Shown here piece after piece: positions 1 through 11,185 of a stretch of DNA of 64,000 nucleotides; position 1 is the stretch's first letter, and each line of letters opens with the position of its first letter. The notes under the pieces were generated by a model. The model was not told the DNA's origin, did no database searches, and saw only the letters and a program-made list of their open reading frames with translations. The translations under genes were made by a program, and so were the position numbers. Location: contig JAFFJZ010000045.1 in NCBI GenBank assembly GCA_018340375.1, forward strand, positions 124,001-188,000, in the 5' to 3' direction. This DNA is from Gonatopus flavifemur. Its lineage: Eukaryota > Arthropoda > Insecta > Hymenoptera > Dryinidae.

Positions 1-817
1 CGCCTGGATAAGTTCTACAGCTTTTCACTTGGTTTCTAAATCTTTGTTTTACTGATATGTAATCAATTTGATATCTTGCTGTATCTCCTGGCATTTTCCA
101 AGTATAGATTCTTCTTGGATGATTTTTGGATAATGTGTTGGTAATAACCATTTTATGACTCTCACAGAATTCGATTAAACGTTGTCCTCTTTCATTTCTT
201 TTTCCTAACGCAAAATCTCCTATTATGTTGGCCTCTTCTCCTTGCCCTACTACCGCATTCCAGTCGCCTATGATCATTAAATTTCCTTCTCCTTCCACAT
301 ATTCTATCACTCCTTCTATTTCATCGAAAGTTTTTTCGATATCCTCCTCTGAGTATGCAGATGTGGGTATGTATACTTGGACTATAACAGTGTCTACCGG
401 TTTCGTTCTAACTCTGACCATCATTACGCGTTCGCTATGTTGCAAATAATTATCTATCCTATTCTCTACCCTCTTATGCATTATAATTCCCACACCTGCT
501 TGACCATTCTTTGATCCTGTGTGAATGATTCTATAATCCCCACTCCAGAAATCCCCTTCTCGCGGCCATCTCATTTCACTGATTCCCATCACATCGATAC
601 CCAACCTCTTCATTTCCAGTTTCAAATTTTCTAATTTTCCTGTTTGTCTCAGTGATCTAACATTCCATGCGCCGACTCGAAGAATGTTCTCTTTCTTCCC
701 TATGTTCTTTGGTTTTCTATCTTGTTTGATGAGGTTCTCTCGAGCAGCCTCCACCCGGAGATCCGAACGGGAGGCTATTTTACCTCCGGAATATTCTACC
801 CGAGAGGACGCCATCAT
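1..817 (-). CDS. Non-LTR retrotransposon ORF, apurinic-type endonuclease domain (partial, runs off left edge)
   Basis: Reading the minus strand from ATG at 817 gives an uninterrupted 272-codon frame that leaves the window at base 2, so its C-terminal reverse transcriptase is outside. It is an exonuclease/endonuclease/phosphatase (EEP) fold as in RTE-like LINEs, often annotated in insects as 'craniofacial development protein 2-like'. Visible landmarks are GAWNVRSL (N52), GISEMRW (E81, metal ligand), VQVYIPTSA (~147-154), GDWNAVVG (D185, N187) and RYQIDYI (D252). The enzyme would nick target DNA to prime reverse transcription. The ATG at 817 is the first in frame and is preceded by a short repeated trinucleotide (CAA on this strand), so the start is plausible but may be longer. 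No stop or frameshift is seen, so the copy may be young. RTE clade is a recognition call; the RT would settle it. Confidence 0.85.
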   Translation of the reverse strand, partial: MMASSRVEYSGGKIASRSDLRVEAARENLIKQDRKPKNIGKKENILRVGAWNVRSLRQTGKLENLKLEMKRLGIDVMGISEMRWPREGDFWSGDYRIIHTGSKNGQAGVGIIMHKRVENRIDNYLQHSERVMMVRVRTKPVDTVIVQVYIPTSAYSEEDIEKTFDEIEGVIEYVEGEGNLMIIGDWNAVVGQGEEANIIGDFALGKRNERGQRLIEFCESHKMVITNTLSKNHPRRIYTWKMPGDTARYQIDYISVKQRFRNQVKSCRTYPG

Positions 818-1009
818 GTTGTTGTTGTTGCTTTTTTTTCAATAAATCGAAATTCAAAATTTCAGGTTTGGAGAAAAGATTTCATTCCCTCGGGAATATT
901 GAAAGATCTCAAGGAAGGTAGTTTCCCCTTGCTTTCCCTCCGTTTCTGCCAATGTTCCTGGCGGTGGGATGATTTAGTTTCTCTCAGTTTGTATTCTCCC
1001 TCTCGAGTA

Positions 1010-3277
1010 GTTTATTCCACCCGAAAAAGAGACCCAAATCTGAGATACTTATCCTCCCCACCACGTAAAGGAAGCAGATACTACCAAGGATGGATGAAAA
1101 GGATATCAAGGACAGGTATCAAGAATATCCCCCTGGAAAACCCGCAAACATCCCACGGGGAGGTGAATCTATACAGGCCATGGAAGAATCTAAGCGAACC
1201 AATTTTTTGCTACCCTCAAGTTCTCCATTTTCAAATGGTCGGTCTTGATGAAACTGTTCAGTTGTTTTAGATTGAGAATAAATCTACTAGCATCATCCTA
1301 TTTGGGAACCAAAAGAAATCATGATACAAACTGATCCTCTGAATAAGAACAAGGAACAACTGCCACTTTTTCGTCTAGAGCGTTCACTGTCAAGTACATT
1401 TCGTAATTATCATGTCTAGATTATCTAGGCACGCTTGGAAGAGATAATTGTTCCACTCTATCAGCAGAAACAACCTTATATCCTCTTACGCAGCTCAATA
1501 TAAAGTTATCTTTGGTTCAAGTTTTCCACTGATCTAAAAAACTTCCAAGACGTCCTGCTATTCTACATACATTTAATGGTGATGACTCCTGCTCCTCTGA
1601 TTGGATCGGCTTCTGGATGATGGCCTCGGTCGTTGATGAACTCCCTTGAACCTCAAGGTCGGACGATTCCTCGACGAATTCGATGCTCTGGAACCCACCT
1701 GCCACAGATGTGGACGACTGACAGGTGGATTTCTGGAGTTTAAAGACATCCTTGACGATGAGGATTGAAATTTTTTAAGGGACGGTTGTATCCTGATGTT
1801 ATCAGAGATCTTGCTCAAAGCCTTTGATTCTTTTATTTTTTCCTCGAGATCGGGTCCGAACAAGAAGGTTTCTGGCTTTGTTTTCTCTACAATATCCTCA
1901 GCTCGTTCTTCCAGACCAGGTATTATGTACGCTGTACGATTTTTCGAATGAGAATAATGAGCCAAACTCAACAATTTTGCAGTATCGCACAGGCGATGCA
2001 AAACGCTAATATCAGAGAGAAGCTGAGAGCGCTTACGAGCACCTATGCGCCGCTAGTAAAAGTTCAACTGGCCTCCTGGCGGTTGGATCATGGAAGTAGA
2101 CCCACAGCGATTTTATTTTTCAATAACAAAAAATTACGCACTTCTTTTGAATACTTTTCAATACATATTTAATCAAAATTTAATTATGTATCGATACCGA
2201 ATGGATATGATTCTTCATTAGCATGAATAGAAAAAGTAAAAAATGAAAGAGGGGGTCGGTGGGTCTGTTTCACGTGATCCACTTACTAGCAACGGAACCC
2301 CGGCCGTGAGCGCTCTCATCTTCTCTCTGCTAATATTGTCAACCTCTTCTTCACCACTATTCAGGATCATTTTAATCCCTAGTCCTAAGGAATAAAGAGC
2401 TGTGCCAACCAACTCCTGTGATTCGGCGAGATATTTGTCCCTCTTAACAGCTATTTCACTCAAGGTAACCTTAATCTCTGGGTTAACCTTTGGCGCACAC
2501 AAAAAAGATGGTTTCGAATATGTGTTGAATATTTTATCCTTTTCCTCTTTATGTAAAGGATCGAGCAGCCATGTCTTCCATCGTCTAGTAAGAGAAGAAT
2601 GAATCTTCTTATCAATGGCATTGGAGGATGTTGGATCAGCACCCAGAATTTCGATCAAATCTTCATCCAAGTATTCAATGTCTTCGTACTGCTCATCATC
2701 TAGCATAGACCCTATAGATATTCCAGTGTTACCATCCACTAAATTTGGATCCTCATTCTCCTTCTCCTCGTCTCGGATGTACGAAGTGTTATCTAGCAAA
2801 CACACAAAAAGAGGCAATCCACCATTAGATCCACGAACATGGGATGATCAATCGCCAAGAGACGAAACATACACTCTTATGTATTGCCTATCAAGACAGA
2901 ATTTCGAATGGATATCTTACCACTTGTGTGAGCATTATCCTTAAAGTAACTGTTTTCTATCTCATTTCACGTATACAAACGAACAACTGGGTATCTTGCC
3001 ACGCGTGCAAGCATTGTCCCTACAATATATTTCGTTGTTTTTTTTTTCTCTTGTTGACCAAACACTCTCTGAAACATGAACCAAAACAAAAAAAACACGG
3101 AAAACAATTGATTTTACCTTCTGCATCTGGAGAAGAATCGTTTGGCGTCACATGTTCGCTTCCCTGGTTAGAAGTATTTTTCTTCCGGGTTAACGCTTTG
3201 ATTTGCTGTTCCATGGTTCTGATTTTCTTCATTAATGAATTCAATTCGGTTTCTCGCAATCTCTTGCCCGATTCCAT
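1010..3277 (-). pseudogene. DIRS-like retrotransposon gag plus reverse transcriptase remnant
   Basis: Minus-strand remnant. Gag exon 1 is 3277-3118 (MESGKRLRETEL..., coiled-coil-like, donor GTAAAA). Exon 2 starts at 2792 after TTTGCTAG, phase 1, and reads on (YLDEDLIEILGADPTSS, CAPKVNPEI) to the Ser codon at 2331-2329. It resumes in frame at 2004 (VLHRLCDTAKLL, ...IIPGLEERAEDIVE, FLFGPDLEEKIK) after a MITE insertion. A frame change then leads to AGRLGSFLDQWKT, followed by TGA and TKDNFILSCVRGYK in the same frame. Further on, QFVS/FLLVPK and FILNLKQLNSFIKTDHLKMENLRVA (about 1340-1215) are recognisable reverse-transcriptase motifs, ending near KYLRFGSLF at about 1040. At least three stops and several frameshifts make it dead. 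No tyrosine recombinase is visible, so DIRS order is inferred from the gag and RT pattern. Confidence 0.6.
2013..2328. mobile_element. 316-bp MITE (hAT- or P-like) inserted in the gag exon
   Basis: The ends are inverted copies: left CAGAGAGAAGCTGAGAGCGC, right reverse complement with one substitution in the same stretch, then a shared GCTAGTAA further in. The octamer GCTAATAT lies at 2005-2012 and 2329-2336, an 8-bp target duplication (7 bp if the terminal G is counted in the element). Removing the element plus one duplication rejoins gag codons in frame. An 8-bp duplication and a CA-starting terminus fit hAT or P superfamily; no transposase is encoded. Confidence 0.85.
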
Positions 3278-4796
3278 GCTCACAAGGCAAATACTCTCAC
3301 GAAAAAAGAAGGGGAACCCAGCTCGAAAAAACGCATGTGGCATCCGACGCACAACGAAATAATATGAGGGGTGCGTGGGCGCGGGATCTTGGGGTCGGCT
3401 CTCATGAAGAGCTTTATTTCTTCGGGACATTGCATAGCTTTGAAACGTTGTGGCACCTGGCGGGAACGAGGTATACTACAAGGTAATCTCGAAGAACGGG
3501 GCTTGAAGTATAATTTCGATCCTACGATGTTTCTCTAATTCTTTTTACACTAGTGCCGCCGACAAAATTCGATTTTCATTTGTTTACAAACTGCAGGATC
3601 CAACGTTAAGTTTTTCAAAACTATTGATTTGAGACCGAGAATGTTTTTGATTTATTATTCTCATCTTGAGAAATATGCGTCAAAATAGGAAGTTTTACTT
3701 ACAAGAATCTGTATATGTATATTGTTTATTACTTGTTCCCACCTACTTGTTTTTATTGTCCAATATGATCACTCTCCTACGTGATTTCAAGCACTAAGCG
3801 AGTTATTCTTTCTGTAACTTCAATCAAATTTTTTATAACAAAAACACGGATAAAGGAAATGAAATCTCGTGAAAATAGTTGGATATTCGAATTCTCCGAC
3901 TCAAAATATTATCTCAAGTTGACAAAGTGAGTGAATACAATCTTCCCTACGGACCCTGATAGTCACCCGGTAAAAGACGCATAACCATGATAGATTTCCG
4001 TTGCGCGCTAATGAATAAATCCCTGTATTTTGCAAACTAATAATCCAATCGATCTGGAACTTTCCGAAAAGTGAGTCCATACCTTAGCGAACAACTTTGT
4101 CGCTGGAAGTTTTTTGTAGCTCATACTTCCCCTGCCACTTTTTTAATGTGAAGCATAAAACACGTGATTTTCACATCGAATAAAAAATCAATTAATTTAT
4201 TATTAATTTTTAATAATTGTTCGGAGATTGTCGTCTTCGGTGAAGTCTCACAAATCAGAATCTGTGAGTTTTATTCCGATTCGCCGAAAAATGAATGAGA
4301 TCCAACGACTTGATTGTTGGAAAACATTGATTTTTGGTATGAAGAAATGTGTAGTTTTTTTTTTCTCGTAAACTATTCATCTTAGAGAAAAATGGTAAAG
4401 GGACACTGACCTTGTTTTTCCAAGCTCTATGACGTAGTATTTTTCAATCTTCAAAATTCCGACTTCTTGTTTCGACCTCCAACGGGACCGTTTGGATCAA
4501 ATTTGTGCTGCGTTCCGAGCGCTAAGCGAGTTATTCTTTCCGGCGCCTCAATTGTACATAATTCTTCCAATCTTCGTAATATTTTATAAATTTCTCCACA
4601 AAATTCGTACAAAACTCGCCAAATCTGCATATTTCTGCATTACTCTACAAATCTCTGTTTTATCTATTCACTTTTGCTTGAGAAAAAAAATTTTTGTTCA
4701 GAGTTTATCTCTACAAATCTCCTTCCAGTTCGACTTGGATGACATTACGGAAGAGACATCACATTGGAAGTCCATTTTCAGGAACTTTCCTCAGTG
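3278..4796. other. No gene recognised
   Basis: AT-rich sequence with only short open frames. A ~30-bp phrase (CTAAGCGAGTTATTCTTTC and neighbours) occurs twice in direct orientation, near 3795 and 4520, which suggests duplicated repeat DNA. No domain, RNA gene or element end could be supported. Confidence 0.5.
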
Positions 4797-4870
4797 AGGA
4801 TTGAACCCGGGTCTTGCGAGTAAGAAGCAAAGCCTCTATCACATCAGTGGATCTCCGATATGACTACAGT
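4797..4870 (-). repeat. tRNA-related sequence, possible SINE head or degraded tRNA
   Basis: On the minus strand a good B-box-like block (GGGTTCAATCC) follows an anticodon-like region and a weak A-box-like stretch (GTGATAGAGG). I could not fold a complete acceptor stem, so this is not called as a tRNA gene. Confidence 0.3.
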
Positions 4871-4899
4871 AATCTTGAAGTACCACTTATGGGAATCAT

Positions 4900-5345
4900 C
4901 GCGATGGAAAATTTTGAAAACTTCGTTTCCGTGAGGTATAGACCAATTAATCCACAATCTTCTGAAACGAAAAATGAATAGGTCGTGGGAGAGAGGATTT
5001 TTTTGACCTCAACTTGCAAATTTTTCCAAGTGCTGAGTCAAATCGATAGAAAATTTTGAAGGTTCGTCCCTGTAAGATATAGACCAATCGATTCAGAATC
5101 TCATGAAACGAAAAATGAGTAGATCGTGGGAGAAAGGTTTTTTTCGACCTTAACTTGTGAATTTCTCCAACTGCTGGGTTGAATCGATAGGAAATTTTGA
5201 AAAATTCGTTCCTGTCAGATATAGACTAATCGATTCAGAATCCTCCGAAAAGAAAAATGAGTGGGTCGTGGGAGGGAGGTTTTTTTGAGGCCTACTAGTG
5301 AATTTCACTCAAGTTGTTTTGAGTCGATTGAAAAATTTGAAAAAA
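4900..5345. repeat. Tandem repeat, about 141 bp x 3
   Basis: The phrase ATAGACCAATCGATTCAGAATC-like text recurs at about 4939, 5080 and 5222, with following text (ATGAGTAGATCGTGGGAG) also repeated. Unit spacing is 141-142 bp. Copies are diverged by substitutions and short indels. Confidence 0.8.
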
Positions 5346-6316
5346 TTCACTTCATCTCCGCAAATGCGATTTGAGAAAAATGTATGAATTTGTATAGAAA
5401 ACTCAACTCTCCACCACAAGCCGTAATATTCTTGGAATAGACAAATAAAGAGAGAATTCAAATTTTTTTCTGCAAATGTAGTTTGCAGAGAAATGTATTA
5501 ATTCGTGGAGAAAATTCCTTTCCTCATCAAATGTTTCCACCATTTATCAAGTAGAAAAATGCTGACAAAATTCAACATTTCTCAACAAAACAACTTTGAC
5601 CAATGAGTTGGAAATGTACAGAGAAAACCTTACTGGCAACAGAAATTTTCAGAAATATGCAGAATTTCACAGAGTTTTGGAAGATGAATCTGTTAAAAAA
5701 ATTCTTTCTTTCTCTAAGAATTGCGATAATGAAGTTTTGCAGGAAAATTATTGAAGTTCTGAAGAGGAATATCTTTATTGGGGAAGTTTACACCAAAAAA
5801 TCACGATGTAACATTTTCATTGGGGTTTGGACCGTTTGTCATTAGAATTTCACTGATTGTGAATACTTTTTACTGATTCTGATTCACAATGTTGCCTTAG
5901 CACTGCGTCCAAGTTTTCTCAACGGTATACCCAGCAATCCCTGACGATGCAACCCGATGCGAAATTTTTTTTGACAAAATATTCTAAAATAATAACGAAA
6001 GCAATAAAATCAAAATATCCCTCTATACAGACCATATTTATCGATTGAGAAAGGTCTGTATGAAGCCATATTTCGATTTGATTGCTTCATTTCCGAATAT
6101 TTCGTCAGAATAATTCATGCTCTGTCCTTGTTCAACCAATAGGTCTAGTTGCATCTCCAGGTGATAGTGGTCCCATACACGTTTCAACCTGATTCTTACA
6201 GAAGAACAGCAGGGGTGAAGAAAAAGGTTATCAAAAACCGTACTTTAGCGGCCGCGCATATCTCTGCTTCCTGGTATCCAATTGCAATGAAACTTATATC
6301 ATGTTCCAGTAATGAT
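5346..6316. other. Non-coding; contains a ~145-bp inverted-repeat MITE-like element (about 5968-6113)
   Basis: The only structure is an imperfect inverted repeat: a left arm beginning TTTGACAAAATATTC and a right arm ending GAATATTTCGTCAGAATAA, meeting around TACAGACC/GGTCTGTA. From about 6140 the sequence joins the dispersed repeat family that also appears near 15.7-16.5 kb and 28.2-28.8 kb. No gene is supported here. Confidence 0.5.
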
Positions 6317-6609
6317 TCAGTATCTATTTATCATATCAGAAACGTTAGTTTTTATCAATACTCCTCTCAAACTGTCCATATGTGCACATTCCTGAAAATT
6401 GAAATTGATCTGATAAAATATCAAGTTGTTCAATTTCAATGCAACATCTGGCAGAATCACAATGCGAGGCAAAAAATGATACAAAAGATTGGTAATTCGA
6501 ACCATAGTAGGAATAATATTTCCGAACTGTACATCCATATTATGTGCACACATGTCACAATCCGAACAAAACTTCCTACGTATTTTGTTAACAAAATTCT
6601 CCAAATTAG

Positions 6610-8426
6610 TCAAATCCGAATCACACAAGGTTGCATTTTTATCAAAATTATGAGGTAACTTAATTGGAATTTCTTTTTCTGGAGTGATTCCAGTTCCGAG
6701 TTGGTGAGGAAGTTTTCTAAATCTAGTAAAAATTTCTCAGAATCATCCAATTCACAATTAGAACCAGGCATTGCAGAAGCAGTGAATGAATTCAGGAATA
6801 ATGTTTTATAAAATCCTTCAAATTGAACAGTACTTGGAGAAATATTCCGTACGCCGTGTTGTCGCATCTGACCGAAAAAATTTTCTAACGGGTCCTGGTT
6901 GAAGTGACGCGAGGCAAATGATGTAAATCCAATTTCTTTCAAACGACGTTTCAAATATTTGAAATTGTGCAACGTAAGAATCCAATTCTGTAACATTATT
7001 GGGGTGACTTGATCATTTGGTCTATCTTTTTTACGAATGAATTGCATGGAGGAAATGACTCTGATTCCTTCATCCCATAACGTATCCTCATCATCTGTGT
7101 TGGTTAAACTCGCACTATCGAACCTTTGTCTTTTCATTTTGATGCCTCCGTTAAGTGAATCGAACGAATCATCCAAAAATTTCAATAGTATGGCTGTATC
7201 AATACCTTCAGGAGACATTTGCCGCGTTTCACAAGTACTTTTTATTTCATTACTACTCAAGAGTTCCATGTATGAGGCTAATGTATTACTAAAGATTTGG
7301 GTGCACAGTTTAACTCTCATTTTTTTTATTTTGTTCGGAAGCACGTGAAAATCGGTCAATTTTTTCAATGTGGCACACCAACGACTTCTACTCTGATCAA
7401 TAAGATACGCATGTTCGATGTGTGACCACTTAGCAATTCGTTTTACACCGTCTTTGAAAAATTTTAGATCTTTGGTGAGTAAATTATTTCTCAAACATTT
7501 CAGAAGATGAGGAACGTCAAAAATAGGAATCACTTCCTGATCATCGACCTTGATTACGTCATATCTCAAAGTTTCATTTTTTGCAGCTGCGTTGCTTTTG
7601 GACTCTTCAATCAAACTTTTAATAGCTTTATAATTACTCCCACCTTGATCGCAAATGAAAAGTAATAAAGTTAATCCAGCTTCGGTGGCTTTACGAACAA
7701 TTGATCGAAACATGTTTTTAATTTCGTAATAAGGAGGGCTGCCATTTGAGAATGTGTATGCAATCGGTTGTTTCCATGGCTTAGCGCCATTTATCCCTCG
7801 TAACATCCATACTGCTGCATGATCTGCTATTTTGAATTGTGACCCAAATCCATGATTAACAAACCCACGTACCGTATCAGAAGCCGGATCATAATGGACC
7901 GAAGGACTCAAACTCATTTCATCTAACAGAAGTGTACAATACTTATCTTTCTGATCTTCGAAAAGGGAAACTCTAGTCTTAAGGTCCGCGAAGACATTAT
8001 CACAAATTCCTGGTTGTAATGGAATATTTTCTACAAACTTTCTCAATGTTTCTGGACTAGGTAAAGTAAAAATCTGAGAAAAGGAACGATATGTTCTAGA
8101 ACTCCTTTCATAAATAGCTAATACTAGGACTTTATCTTTCCGTGTGAAATGTCGTGCAAATTTATTAACGTTCTTATTTCGAAGTTGAATGATGAAGAAA
8201 TTTTTTACTGTATCAGGAAAGTCTGAAAACATTTCATACGTGTTTGATTCCATATGTGATTGAGCTTGTCGTAAACGGTCTTTTAAATTAGAATTTCTCC
8301 TATCTCATCGACTCACAGTGCTTTTTAGTTGACGAACGGTGTTATATAAGTTTACTTCTTGTGCACTGAAATGCTTTTTCAAAGATAAATTGGACAATTT
8401 CAAAATTGAATGTGAGACGTTCTTAT
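6610..8426 (-). pseudogene. Catalytic exon of the P-type transposase (contains TGA; frameshifted 3' end)
   Basis: Acceptor TATAG ends at 8427 and the frame KNVSHSILKLSNLSLKKHFSAQEVNLYNTVRQLKSTVSR then meets TGA. Beyond it the frame is open for more than 550 codons (from MESNTYEMF at 8253). Acidic positions matching the RNase H-like core are LLLDEMSL (D111 counted from that Met), CDQGGSN (D202) and DPLENFFGQMRQHG (E near 460); IFDVPHLLKCLRN is the family's conserved Asp-His block. The last ~20 codons before 6610 are out of frame with the family's C-terminus, which is found in the neighbouring frame. Confidence 0.85.
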
Positions 8427-8870
8427 CTATACATAAAAAACATAAGCACTGTAGTTAATAGATTCATCCGTTTTGTGTGTCCCAAGTTGCTTCAACTTGT
8501 ACCAAACCAATCAATTTGCTTTTATGACTGCAAATAGCGAATCAAAATTACTTGGAACCAGTTGAGGTAACTTGGGATGCGCTGAAAGAACTTGACTAAT
8601 CATTGTAGTGTATCAGAATTTGATGGAATTGATTTTGATAAACGGATGAATAAGTATTGTGCGTTCTAATTATCTCTATGATTTTCTGAAACCTAAGGTG
8701 TATTGCATCCATTAACTGAAATCAATCAATTGATTGTGCGTTCTAATAATGCTTATTATAATACAGACGTTGGATAATTTCATTATAAAAACTTTTTGCA
8801 TCATTGCTACCCCGCTGAAATACTGCTCAAGTTGTCCAAGTGATGGGAACAATTCCATGTTATTATATTG

Positions 8871-9189
8871 TATACAGGGTGTCCCAGAAAACACTCCAAA
8901 ACTTTTAAGGGGAGATTCCTGAGACAAAACTGAACAATTGCCTAGCTGACATTTTTCGATCCGACGCTTGGTTTTGAGTTATGAACAAAATAAGTTGACC
9001 ATTCAGGTGGCGAGTACATCGGCTACTTCAAGAATCAAAGAGTATACTTATGTAGCATTCATGTAATTGGTCCGAGTCAACTTCCGAACTAAGCTTCAGA
9101 TCAAAAAATGTTAAAGAGAAAAGTGTTTATTTTTGTTCCAGGAATCTTCCCTCAAAAGTTCCGGAGTGTGTTCTGGGACACCCTGTATA
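8871..9189. mobile_element. 319-bp Tc1/mariner-type MITE
   Basis: Begins TATACAGGGTGTCCCAGAA and ends with its inverse. Terminal inverted repeats extend about 45 bp and include AACTTTTRAGGGRAGATTCC. TA sits at both edges, as expected for this superfamily. No coding capacity. It lies in the third intron of the P-type transposase gene. Confidence 0.85.
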
Positions 9190-10938
9190 ATTTCGGAATC
9201 GAGATTTCATTTGCAGTTGTTCTCCAATTTATCAAATGTGGAGGAAACAGATTGCGCAGATAGTAAAATTTCCAAAAATCAAATCTCGTTGAAATCTTCT
9301 GGGAGCACCGAATGCATTTCTGAAATGTCAGCAGAATAGGGCCCTTGAAGAATCCATTGAGTGATTCAAAAAGAATTCCATCAGATCTAGTTTTTCGAAA
9401 TATTCATATTTCTAAGGTAGCACAAAGGAGTCTTGAATGAATTTTGAAAAAAGAGTCCTTGAAGTAGTCTTTGAGAATACAAAGTATTCTACAAGAGGTG
9501 CAAGAGAATTCCATTTGTCAGACATTTGTAAGTTCCGTTAACATTCTCAAAGAAGTCTCATAAAATATCGAGAGGACTTGCAAATGTGTGACAAATAACA
9601 TTCCTTTTGAAACTCTTCAAGCATATTTTGGATTCTGAAAGACTTCTTCAAGAGTTCTTTTTCCAGAAATAATTTCGGATTCTCGTGTTATCTGGGTTGA
9701 GTTAAATTCACCTCCTGTACTCAATAACTCGGTAAATAACTCGAAAGTGTTTTAATCATAATTTTATATTGTACACAGGCATTAATGTTCATCTTACCTT
9801 TCTTTTTTCTTTTGGTATTTAATTTTTCTTTTCTATTTCCAATGTTAGTCCTAGGAGTGAAAGGGCTTTCACTTGTGTTTTCAGTCGTGTTTGCCGCTGT
9901 ATTATGAGATAGCTCTTCACCTATGGAATGAAGAAAGAAGCAAATTATTCAAAAATCATGAAGTTGGAAAGTTACAGTTGCTTTTAGAGTTCATTCAGTA
10001 CGTTGTTTATAGAAGAATTTGTTCTCGTATAAAATATTCAAATATTTTTACTTTTTTTCATTCCACAAGTTCATCAGAACATATTCTACATAAGTATGTA
10101 AATCATAAATCTTACCCTGAAATATCGATTCACTGCTATCAACAGATACGCTTGGCTCTATTGAATTATGTTGGTCATCTGTACTTGGTGATGGTGTAAT
10201 TCCTGCTCCTGTTTCCTCTGTAGTATTTGTGTTCGTAGTTCGGTTTTTAATTTCCACCTGGTCGTGCTGAATAACTGGAATTTGTTCAATGGTACCATCT
10301 TGTATTTTATTCCTCCGTTGTTGAAAATTTTCAGGTTCTTCGTTGTCTTTCCAGTTCTTGATGTAAGTTGAGACATCAATCGGATCTAAACAAGACCAAT
10401 ATTTTTACCCATACTTGTAGAGTTGATAAAATCACAATGTGTTTATAATACGTGCATTTCAAATGTAACACAGAAGGAAATCTTTTCTCCAGGAAATATG
10501 AGTGCAAATATTATAATCCAATAGTTTATGAATCTAATAATTGGGAAGGTGATAGATGCAGAAACAACATATACTTTTCTTGTTAGAAAGTGAAAACTGA
10601 TCCCCACAACAATGCAAACTAAGACCATGCAATGTGATGAGAATGCATTGAGAAGAGAATAAAATCATTTATATCAAATCATTCAAAAGTATTTCAATAC
10701 ACTGAAAATATCATATGCTACAGCAATTTCACGCCCATTGTGAAATTGCTCCTCGTAGTAATATCTTCGTTCCATTGGAATACCTTGATAAGATCTGATG
10801 TGAATGATTTGAATAGTCCCACATCGCTGGTGTATTCTTAATGAATAAAATTATTGGATTTATTGGATCAATGATTATGTCCGCTTCTATATCTATCGGT
10901 ATTGCAATTTTATTGTTATCGTACTGTCAGTGACATAC

Positions 10939-11185
10939 CTGATAAGGATAGAGTTGGGATAGCACTACGTGACAGATGAATATTGAGAATGAATTTCTTT
11001 TCAAAATGTTGAATACAAACATTTCTCATTCTCAATTTGGGTGGAGGCAGATCCAATAATCTTGTATTCCCGACTGCTGCTAACCATTGGACACCTCGGT
11101 TGAAATCCTTCTGAAGTTTAGGAAAATTGAACATCTTTATTCCCTTCGATGAACATCCTTCCACGCTGCACTTTTGATGGGTCAT
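10939..11185 (-). CDS. THAP zinc-finger exon of the P-type transposase
   Basis: First coding exon, starting MTHQKCSVEGC. It shows the C2CH THAP signature: C6, C11, C57 and H60, with the invariant Pro22 (NFPK), Trp34 and the closing AIPTL motif (75-79). THAP domains read DNA sequence in the major groove and, in P elements, bind internal sites near each end. The donor GTATGT follows codon 82 plus one base; the frame downstream of it stops within eight codons, supporting the splice. The exon itself is undamaged. Confidence 0.88.

Larger units (their letters stand above)
6317..11185 (-). pseudogene. P-element-type (THAP9-like) transposase gene, four exons, inactivated
   Basis: Exons by frame continuity are 11185-10939 (THAP domain), 10385-10116, 9920-9798 and 8426-6317. 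The first three introns are all phase 1 with consensus donors (GTATGT, GTAAGA, GTAAGA) and acceptors (TTTAG, CATAG, TATAG). Joined codons read through smoothly (…TLSLS-D-PIDVSTYIKNWKD…, …SIFQ-G-EELSHN…, …KRKKK-D-KNVSHS…). The product should bind its own element ends through THAP and cut and paste P-type DNA. Two lesions kill this copy: an in-frame TGA at 8307-8305 in the coiled-coil region, and a one-base frameshift near 6680 after which the C-terminal part continues in another frame (…NATLCDSDLTNLENFVNKI…CSDCDMCAHNMD…) to 6317. The intron between exons 3 and 4 carries a mariner-type MITE. Terminal inverted repeats were not located. Confidence 0.85.

Noticed and set aside
722..1270. 182-codon plus-strand open frame
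   Set aside because: It is antisense to the DIRS-like reverse transcriptase remnant and the LINE endonuclease start; the minus strand carries the recognisable motifs.
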